From: Liquidambar formosana
Taxonomy: Eukaryota > Streptophyta > Magnoliopsida > Saxifragales > Altingiaceae
Reading direction: 5' to 3'
Assembly (NCBI GenBank): GCA_039720395.1
Contig: CM077820.1
Span: 13,601,848-13,665,847, forward strand
Length of the DNA stretch: 64,000 nt
The notes under the pieces were generated by a model. That model was given only the letters and a program-made list of their open reading frames with translations, made no database searches and was not told where the DNA came from. Positions 56,417 through 64,000 of this stretch are shown piece after piece. Every line of letters begins with the position of its first letter. The stretch's first letter is position 1. Made by a program: the position numbers and the translations under genes.

Positions 56417-57496
56417 TGAAATTTCGGTTTTACTAAGCCTACAATACCTAGAAGGGGGGTTGAATAGGTATTTAAATTTAGTTTACCCAATTTTTATCCA
56501 ATCAATTCAAACCCTAAAATCTATCAATTAATCACACAATAATCAAACGATAAAGCATTAAAAAATATCACAAGAGAATTTTACGTGGAAAACCCTAGAT
56601 GCAAAAAACCACGGGACCTCGTCTAGTTGAAGCAAATCCATTATGAAATAAATAAGTACAAGACACACTTACAGACCACACAAGGACTCATGCAGTTGTC
56701 TTCACTCCCACGATTACACACGATCGATCTTCGTCGTCACGGCTTTGGTCGCAACCAACCTTTTTCACAGCGATGCCTTCAATCACAAACTCGCAAGCTC
56801 GATCACCGTCACAACGGACTCACAAACATTCAAGGATGTGAAAATAATGTGTGGTTTGAAGGTCTCTAGAGCATGTATGTGAAAACCTAGGTAAAAGTGC
56901 TCCAAAGAGAAGCAAATAAGATATTCAATGAAAACCTAATAGGGAGAGGCTTACTTGACCTCCTCTATTGTAATAGCCTCTATATATAGAGACTAAGAAA
57001 CCCCAAAAGATTGGGATTCGTTTTAGGATTAAATAGGAAGGTTTTAAGTCTCTTAAAAACTGATTTTTACGAGCTAGGATCGATCCTCCAGGACCCTAGG
57101 ATCGATCCTAAAAAACAGTGGCAAAATGGCACTTCTGGGCACCCTAGGATCCATCCTCTAGTGGCTAGGATCGATCCTAAAAAGCAGTAGTAAAAACTTT
57201 TTAACAAAAACATCTACAATCGATTGGCTATCAACTCCAATCGATTGGGAGTGTCACCAAAACCTCAAAAACCATTCTTCCTTTGATAAAAACATTAAAA
57301 ATGATTTTCAAGGAATTAAACACCTATGAAATGGGCAACTATGGTCACTTACCTTCTTAGAGAATGAGTGAGAGTCGCATAGCTTTGAGCCTTTGTTCTT
57401 TAACGCATCTTTGAAGCTTCACACATCTTCAATCAACCCAAGATTCAACCATATTTTGGCACGGAATATGACAACATTGAAAACATGGACTTTACA
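56417..57496 (-). repeat. 5' LTR of the gag-only element (right copy)
   Basis: 1080 bp copy of 51107-52187. Ends tgaaattt...tttaca on the plus strand, so TG...CA on the minus strand. Confidence 0.94.
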
Positions 57497-57730
57497 CCCT
57501 TAATAACAAAAAAGGGAGTGCCCTTAGTAATAATAAGGGTAAACTAGGGATTTTTAAAAAATGTGTGATTAATTGATAAATAAGTTTTATCCTCATTGAC
57601 TAATTGAGTTAGAAAAACTCTTACTTGATTCATTGCCAATATTTTATCAAAAAGTGGACTAATCACCAATTTCTCCTAAAAAAAACAAAAAACAAAAAGC
57701 CACGTGCAACAGCACGTGTGCACCAACTAG

Positions 57731-59094
57731 TTTTTATTAAAATACTCCAACTTGTTTTGCCTATTAACCTATCACTCAACCAATTTGGTAGCCACACCGC
57801 CGGTGACTCCAACTGGTGCTGGTAATAGGGCCCTGTATACACCTCTACTGTCAGCGGCTCCCTTCTCCCGTGGGTGAATGGTTAAACTTATTTAGACAAA
57901 TAAAATAATAATAATAATAATAATAAGATCATTAAATTAGCTAATATATCATCAAAGAGAACATTCTCAAAGGATAAAAAACTGATTCTAATTACTTCCC
58001 ATGTTAGGCATGACAGCAAAAAACATTAAAACCATATCTTGAATCTTATATTCATTTAATGTTTAAATCAATCATAATGAAACAAGTTGTACGTGTTATA
58101 TTACGGAGTACGTATATATAATAAAATTATTATGTATAAAGTATAAATAATCTGGTTTTAATTAGTTTGAAACGGTTTAAAAACACCCCTAAACCGGAAT
58201 GAACCACATTTATCGATTCCAAAAGGTATGAAATTCGGACCGAACCAAACATTGTTTAGAGCCGAACCAAATTGCCCAAATTAATTCGGTTGTCCACTTA
58301 AGCCAAACCAAGTTGCACCTCGTATGCATATTTTAATTTTATTTATTTATGTTTTTCAAGATCTTGATAACAACACACATGTAGGCGATGGTTAGTCTCA
58401 TTTATTTATTTACTTTTTATATTTTTTAAGGACGGTACTTGGCTACCGAGGTGAAGTACCAAGTGAGTCTTCCATGTAACTGTGACAGCCATGTGATGTC
58501 ACAAGTTAATAGAAAACAAGTAAAGTGAAATTGTGGAACCAAAAAGCATTTTGACAATTCCATTTTGCTTGACTCTAATTTGCTAGTGACACTACATCAA
58601 CCGTGTCACAGTTACATACAAGTTTTTCTCATATAATAACTCTTAAAAATGAGTTTGAATTTGTTGCTATGGTACAAGAATATAACTTGGTGCTAGAAGG
58701 GGTGAGATTGTGACACAAGGCAAAAAGGCGGCATTCCATCGCTGAGATGAATAATGCCACATGAAATATAGAATTTTTAATTCAACTGTAAAAGTACATT
58801 TTTTGTCATGTGTCACGATCTCATCCATTACAGTATCATGTTGATTCTTGCACTACTACAGCAAGGAAAATGATAATTAGCCCCATATTTTTTTATACAA
58901 ATCTTATCCTAAAAAGCAAATATGAGGTAAAATTATGAGATCGACTGATACGATTAACTTCTAAAAACAATACTAAATTCATATAATAGGACAAGATTTA
59001 TTGGGCAAAATATAAGACTAACTTGCATTTTTCCCTATCACTAGTGCTCAATGACATACGAAATATAGATTTCTTTATTTATTTATTTTTTTTT
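57731..59094. other. Non-coding; hAT-like remnant and hairpin
   Basis: Has an (AAT)n run at 57902-57926, a fragment at 58150-58320 with 'aaaaacacccctaaaccgg' and 'ccgaaccaaattg' words as in hAT elements, and the hairpin at 58472-58618. No gene is recognised. Confidence 0.5.
58472..58618. repeat. Imperfect hairpin, MITE-like
   Basis: 'catgtaactgtgaca' pairs with 'tgtcacagttaca', and 'gtgatgtcac...caagtaaag' with 'cttgac...gtgacac'. Related to 32620-32745. TSD not resolved. Confidence 0.6.
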
Positions 59095-59354
59095 CTGGAT
59101 AAGTTGACTTGACTAGTCCATGGAGAGTCAAGTCAGGCCAGCTGTGGAGATAAATCTATACCACTAGATGGTCCATCTGCAACACGGAGTAATAATAATA
59201 TTTATTGGAAAAAAAAAGATTTTGCTTGTATCCATCAACTTAGCATTACCAAGTCAAGATCCAAACTCATCTTTATTTGTGAATACAGCGGTCGAAGCAA
59301 AAATCAAATCCATTTGATGCTCTGAATGGAGTGAGGAAGAGGAAGAAAGGGGAA
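59095..59354 (+). promoter_or_regulatory. Upstream region of the CNL gene
   Basis: Directly upstream of the CNL start. 'aagtcaggccagctgtggag', 'ataaatctataccacta' and 'gcttgtatccatcaacttag' are shared in diverged form with the remnants at 43470-43620 and 27630-27695, so this segment is the common promoter/5' leader of the array. No strong TATA is placed; 'ataaatctatacca' (59151) is a weak candidate. Confidence 0.5.
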
Positions 59355-60591
59355 ATGGCGGAGAGTGCAGTGAGCCTTGTCATTGACAAGTTGGTTCCCT
59401 TGCTAGTCGATGAAGCAAAATTGTTGCAAGGTGTCCATAAAGAAGTTGCAGACATCAAAGATGAGTTAGAGAGCATGCTGTCTTTTCTAAGGGATGCAGA
59501 TGCAAGCGCGGATCTAGGAGACAATGAGGGCTTGAAAACTTGGGTGAAACAGGTAAGGGAAGCAGCTTATCACATCGAAGATGTCATAGATGAATACCTG
59601 CTTTATGTAGCACAACTTCCACAACAGGGGAGTATCATTGGTTTCCTTCGTAAAGTTGCTTGCTTGATCAGAAATTTAATAATGGGCCACGAGATAGCTT
59701 CTGAAATTCAAGAGATCAAAACATCAGTCAGTGAAATCAAGGCTAGAAGTGTAAGATATGGGTTTGATTCCTCAGCGCAAGGATCAAGCAGTAGTGCTAA
59801 CAATATTTCATTGCATGACCCTCGAGTGGGTTCTCTTTTCATTGATGAAGCTGAAATTGTGGGCATTGAATCTCCTAGAAATGAATTGATAGATTTGCTG
59901 GTAGAGGGAGCATCTAGAAGGGTGGTGATTTCTGTGGTTGGCATGGGTGGACTTGGCAAGACCACACTAGTCAAGAAAGTTTACGACCACCAAAAGTTTA
60001 AAGGCCAGTTTGATTGCCATGCTTGGATTGCTGTGTCTCAATCATACAAGATGGAGGAACTCCTAAGGATCATGATTAAGCAGTTCTACCATGAAAGGAA
60101 AGAATCTGCCCCCCAAGGGATTGACACGATGGAAGGGATACTGCTGATGGAAGAACTGAGGGAGTATCTTGAACATAAGAGGTATGTTGTGGTTTTTGAT
60201 GATGTATGGAGAATAGATTTTTGGAAAATCATAAAACATGCTTTACCCAATAATGACAAAGGCAGTAGGATAATAATCACAACGCGTAGTCATGATGTCG
60301 CTTCTTCTTGCAAAGAATCTCCATTTGATCATGTTCATAAGCTGCAGCCTTTGCCGAAAGAAAGAGCCTGGGAACTCTTCTGCAAGAAGGCGTTCCAATC
60401 TGACTTTGGGGAGTGTTGTCCTCCAGAATTGGAAAAATTGTCCCGTGAAATTGTCGGAAAATGTGGAGGATTGCCACTTGCTATTGTGGCCATAGGTGGT
60501 CTTCTGTCTACCAAAACCAAGGATGTGTACCAATGGACGAAATTGCATAATAGTCTTGGGACAGAGTTAGAAAGTAATCCTCATCTGACAG
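59355..60591 (+). CDS. CC-NB-LRR disease-resistance protein, exon 1 (RPM1-like)
   Basis: ATG 59355 (MAESAV) is chosen over the in-frame ATG at 59331, because CNL proteins usually start MAE/MAS. 412 residues to a GT donor at 60592 (HLTG|gtatta). Rx-type CC domain with EDVID at 75-79; NB-ARC with P-loop GMGGLGKTT (196-204), kinase-2 VVVFDDVW (278-285), RNBS-B GSRIIITTR (303-311), RNBS-C LQPLPKERAWELFCKKAF, and GGLPLA (371-376). The Walker A lysine and the kinase-2 acidic residues are present. Function: nucleotide-switch immune receptor, recognising pathogen action on a guarded host protein. The frame runs on 10 codons into the intron before a stop at 60618. RNBS-D, MHD and LRRs are expected in exon 2, outside the window, as in the exon-2 pseudogene at 483-11919. 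Confidence 0.9.
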
Positions 60592-61275
60592 GTATTAAGT
60601 CTATTGATTTAATAATTTAATAGTTTTTAAGATTTTATTTCATTTATCTGTTTTGCTTCATTTATATATATATATATATATATATATCTAGTCCCGATCA
60701 TGTTAGCACGCGTTGATATAAGTTATATCAGCACCATGCATTGGGGGTTATACCCCTTGCATTGGACCAATGTACTTCATAATCTACTAATGCACAAGGT
60801 ACAACTCCCAATGCGGGTGTTGATATAAGTTACGTCAGCATGTGCTTACCTGATCATCATCCTATATATATATATATAACCATTATGATGGTCACCTTTG
60901 TTGGCTTAATGGGCATTTTAATATAAAGGAGTTGGAGTTACACTCTTATTATTTTTTATAGGCACATATTATTCTACACCTGTAAGGGGGTAACATAGAT
61001 GGAGAAAAGAGGAATTCATAAGTTGGAATTTTCCAGCACTCTTTGTCTATAATCTTTTATAAATCTCATAAATATTTTGGGTTCTTTTTATATATTTTGT
61101 GAGACATAGTTAAACACGTTCGAGTGTACAAGCAATTCGAGGCTGAATTGGGATAACCTTACGTGTAGACATGCAAGGTTCGCTACAGATGGTTGTATAT
61201 TGGGAATAGAGTTCAAGCAACCTTACAATAAACAATTGGATTTTTTTTTGTCTTTGAGTATTTTTCTTTATGGTC

Positions 61276-61556
61276 GGTAAACTACAAAAAAAACCCCTTA
61301 ATGTTTGGTCATTTTTCACGTAAGCTGTCAAAGAAAAAATGGTTACAATGTGCCCTAGACAACTTACAAATTTCACAACTAGTGCTATCGTTAATCGCCA
61401 TACATGACATTTTTCCTTCTCTCCAGGAAAAACGATTTACGGTGGCGCTAATTGCTAAATTTATAAGGTGTTTGGAGACACATTGCAACCATTTTTTCTT
61501 TAGGGGGTTACATGAAAAAAGGCCAAACATTAAGTGGTTTCTTGTAATTTACCCTA
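61276..61556. mobile_element. Fold-back MITE in the CNL intron
   Basis: 'cttaatgtttggtca', 'aagaaaaaatggtta' and 'ttacaatgtg' on the left pair with the right half over about 130 bp, with a short loop near 61410-61430. Ends roughly 'ggtaaactaca' and 'gtaatttacc'. No clear TSD. The mirrored short frames on both strands are by-products. Confidence 0.72.
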
Positions 61557-61729
61557 ATATAAATTCTAACTATCTTTGGGAAGAAAACATAGGAGATTTT
61601 GTTAATTTAGTTTTATTATCTCTTTGCTAATTTATATATATATATATATATGGTGACTAATTCTTGCAAAGTCTAAAAATTTACGAGTCATAATTTTAGA
61701 TTGGGCTACAACAAATGATATTATGGCTC

Positions 61730-62024
61730 ATGACCCTAGTTCCCTCTTGTCTTGATTGTTGTGGGTTGTAGGGTCTTTGGAGACTTTGTGTTTTGATGAA
61801 GGCTGTTTGGTTCAGTTAGTCTTGTTCAGGGTTGCTTTTGGTCGTATTATAGTCAGTTTGTTGTGTTCTTTTCCTACAATATTGTGCTTCCTCTTTTGGT
61901 TTGGGTAGGTCTCTGTTTTCAGTTGTGGAGTTTTCTTTCTTTTATTGCTCTGATTGTACGTACCCTTTTCCTTATAGCTTTAATAAAATGATTCTTTGGT
62001 TGTTAGACCAAAAAAAAAAAAAAA
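61730..62024 (+). mobile_element. 5'-truncated LINE 3' end with poly(A)
   Basis: T/G-rich 3' UTR-like sequence ending in 'ataaaatgattctttggttg' plus 'ttagacc' and about 23 A. This style is that of plant L1 3' ends. No ORF or clean TSD is seen. Confidence 0.55.
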
Positions 62025-62299
62025 AAAAAAAAGAAAGTTTCTATTCACACACTGCTAGACCTTCAGTGAGTCAGTATGCACGACTCAAGACTACATCTAA
62101 GCACATTGCCTTTTATGTTATGGATGTAGGCCTCATATATAGCCTAACAACGTTCTATAACCAGGTAGTGGGGGAGTAAGTAAATTGCAATGATGTCATC
62201 CCATTGAAGAGGTCTTTTAGCTCGATCTATTGCCAAAAGACCCGTGTGAGGGTGTGGTGATTGGTGATGTATCATAGGATTGAAAGATGATTATTGTCA

Positions 62300-62680
62300 T
62301 GTACTTAGTCCCACATCGTCTAGCTACAAAAAGTTGGTAGGCTATGTATGGAGGCTTATCTTTTAACAAACAATGCATTTTATAGCCGTAAACCTGTGGG
62401 CAAAGCAAACAATATCTTGTAATGCAAAAGGGTGAGGTGGTACAAATAGTATCAACACGGTGGTGGGGCTGCTCCCACACAAAGATACGTAAACCTTTAG
62501 TGGAGGGACCAACAGTCATAAGTCTATAGGCAAAGAGGAAAATATCGTGTATTGTTGGAAGGGTGGGGTGTCACAAACAGTATCAGAGTACAAGGCGTGT
62601 TGTAAAGTCGTGAACAAGTAGGCGAAGGGGACCGACAATATTTTGTACTGTTGTAGGTTGGAGCATTACATTGTGTGTTT
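62300..62680 (+). mobile_element. TRIM-like LTR remnant, three imperfect repeats
   Basis: 'tagtcccacatcgtctagc' and later 'gtgggcaaagcaaacaatatc', 'ataggcaaagaggaaaatatc' and 'taggcgaaggggaccgacaa' form three imperfect ~100-bp repeats, each followed by a G-rich segment. 'aacagtatcagagtac' recalls a tRNA-Met PBS. These words are common in plant TRIM-type elements. No coding. Confidence 0.5.
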
Positions 62681-64000
62681 TATAAATTTTCCTTTCAATA
62701 AAATTCCAAAAAATTAGTAACTTCTTAGTTTGTTAAAATTGCAAAGACCAATAGTACAAACCTTAATAAAAGGATCTAAATTTGATGAAAAAATATTTTG
62801 TGTTGATTTTGGATATTATTTTTTAAAATTCTGGTTATTTGTTACTCTTAAAGCCATCTTTAATCTGTATTCACTGACTATATCAATGGCGGAGGGAAGA
62901 AGGGACGAGTAGGGGCCACTGCCCCCACTCACCTATGTTAGAGTTAAAATTTCACATGCTGATTTCATGGTATTTACACATTCTCCCCCATGTGTTTAAC
63001 CTTTAGTCCTTTACTAATTTATTATTTATTGTATAACTCCACCCAACCCACTAACTCATGCAAACCTCCTTTTATCATTTTAGCTTTTCATTGAAACAGT
63101 CAGACAAAACTTTACTAGTTGTAATCTGGCAATTGTAAAGGTCTTGATTTCTTGAATATCTTTCAGTGCTTTCAAAATATGGAGAAGTGTGGGGACAATT
63201 GTCAAGGTCTTGATTTCTTGAATAGAAATAATATCAATGAAAATTTATATTTTTGTTTATTTGTAGTTCAAAAATTTTCTTTGATAATGTTATTGTTAAC
63301 TATGAAAAAAAAAAATTTGTGTAAAATTGTAGTCAATAATTTGTTTTTTTTTTTAATTTATAAAATTAAAATAGAATCTAACAATAAACTAATTAAAAGT
63401 CACCCCATTAAGGCAAAATCCTGACGAGCAAATCCTTTTTGGTTGTTGAAAATAACTTATTATTTTTACAACGATTTAATGTATATAATATATTAGTTGT
63501 GGAAGTTTATTGCCTTGGAAATCTAATTTATTTGCTTAGAGCATGGGCTATTAGCTATCTTAAAGTATGCCAATATTTTATGAAACTTATTGGCATAATT
63601 GTTTCCATACTTTATCAAAATTTTGTTCGATTGTTAAATTGCTAATTATATGCTCCTTGATATTTGAATAGAAATTATATATTGTATGAGAATGTATGAT
63701 GAATATGATTATATGTTAGCCTATTGCCTAAAATATGAAACTAGAATAGAATAATATGTGGGGTTCATTATTGAACAATGCTTCTTATAGCATATTGTAA
63801 ATTATTTTTATGTGGGTTAAAATTTTAGAGTATATATTTACAAATTGCCTATATTGTTATTTTTTGAGGTTTTATAATCTACACAGATGACATGAATTAA
63901 AGTTACATCCTTATTATAATGAAATGCACAATATGGTGTGTGAAATCTGGTTAAAATCAATCCTATATTAAAGATTAAAAAGTGGCATTACAAAATTTAT

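Larger units (their letters stand above)
51107..57496 (-). mobile_element. Gag-only LTR retrotransposon (TR-GAG type)
   Basis: LTRs of about 1080 bp (51107-52187, 56417-57496), roughly 95% alike by eye with mostly C/T differences, flank a 4.2-kb interior holding one gag-like gene and no protease, integrase, RT or RNase H. PBS and PPT are in place for the minus strand. Flanks gcctt/ccctt are compatible with a 5-bp duplication with one mismatch. The gag resembles copia (UBN2-type with CCHC knuckles). The arrangement matches the class of plant elements called TR-GAG: non-autonomous, keeping gag only. Confidence 0.92.
49978..57676. mobile_element. Mutator-like element inside the Helitron
   Basis: Left end GGGGGATTTGGCCATTAGTCCAC; right end on the other strand GGAGAAATTGGTGATTAGTCCAC. 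These TIRs are the same family as the 12214-14912 element. Flanks taagaaaag and taaaaaaaa (49969-49977, 57677-57685) agree at 7 of 9 positions as a decayed 9-bp duplication. Without the nested LTR element it is about 1.3 kb. It carries ~95-bp repeats (50370-50600) and AT palindromes. No transposase is recognised. Confidence 0.82.
49430..57730 (+). mobile_element. Non-autonomous Helitron, outermost of a nest
   Basis: 5' end TCTATATC repeats then 'acctataaaaagc', with the internal 'cttttgattgaccaatatac' shared with the Helitron at 45641-47009. 3' end is a hairpin 'ccacgtgcaacagcacgtg' followed by 'tgcaccaactag' and host T, the CTAG/T rule. The exact 5' base is uncertain within the TCTATA repeats. 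Without nested insertions it is about 0.6 kb: 49430-49977 plus 57686-57730. No Rep or helicase coding. Confidence 0.85.
60592..64000 (+). other. Probable CNL intron, transposon-loaded
   Basis: Begins GTATTAAG. No RNBS-D or LRR coding is seen in any frame up to the end, so exon 2 is beyond the window or lost. Contents: (TA)n runs at 60664-60687 and 61632-61651, a fold-back (61276-61556), a LINE 3' end (61730-62024) and a TRIM-like stretch (62300-62680). 62700-64000 is AT-rich without features. Confidence 0.6.

Noticed and set aside
61301..61630. 109-residue plus frame in the NLR intron
   Set aside because: Overlaps a palindromic MITE and an opposing mirror frame; no domain.

Overview
This is nuclear DNA of a flowering plant, almost certainly a eudicot. 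It is AT-rich, full of nested transposable elements, and holds the remains of a cluster of RPM1-like CC-NB-LRR (CNL) disease-resistance genes. There is no rRNA gene, bacterial-type operon or CRISPR array, and no canonical tRNA gene was seen. Only one stretch looks like intact host coding sequence: a CNL first exon at 59355-60591, with CC, P-loop, kinase-2, RNBS-B and GLPL motifs. Its LRR part must lie past the right edge or be lost.

Region 1-11919 is a dead CNL exon 2 (RNBS-D plus LRRs). It is split by a very large solo LTR (533-9133, TSD ctaaa), which holds a 162-bp tandem array and a second nested solo LTR (3653-6075, TSD ccatc). It is split again by a LINE-derived insert (10203-11490, 15-bp TSD). 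Region 12000-32430 is diverged duplicated flank of the cluster: paralogous blocks, one more CNL fragment near 30015-30235, a Mutator-like element (12214-14912, 9-bp TSD), a hairpin MITE and a hAT element (each with a paralogous empty site in the window), and TRIM-like elements. It also contains a 5.8-kb fold-back element (20049-25820) with ~1-kb inverted arms around an ~3.1-kb satellite of alternating ~280-bp monomers.

Region 32430-42830 is a tandem-duplicated non-coding unit hit by a Ty1/copia element (33234-42625, TSD gtaat), itself split by a 5'-truncated L1 LINE (36149-39695). Region 43470-49430 has a CNL promoter remnant, a Mutator-type MITE (44508-45351, 9-bp TSD), a minus-strand Helitron with two 5' ends, a SINE-like element and diverged LTR debris. 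Region 49430-57730 is a three-level nest: a non-autonomous Helitron holding a Mutator-like element (49978-57676) holding a gag-only LTR retrotransposon (51107-57496). From 59095 to the end come the upstream region, the intact CNL exon 1 and a transposon-loaded intron.

The history read from the sequence: a CNL array expanded by duplication, then decayed by C-to-T stop codons, frameshifts and insertions. The CNL copies share an upstream block, at about 27630, 43470 and 59095, but only the last still precedes an intact exon. The most unusual structures are the 5.8-kb fold-back with a higher-order satellite, the paired-palindrome array in the nested solo LTR, and the gag-only element inside a MULE inside a Helitron. 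Boundaries marked by TSDs and TG/CA, CTAG or TIR ends are firm; superfamily and clade names are inferred from sequence signatures without database searches.
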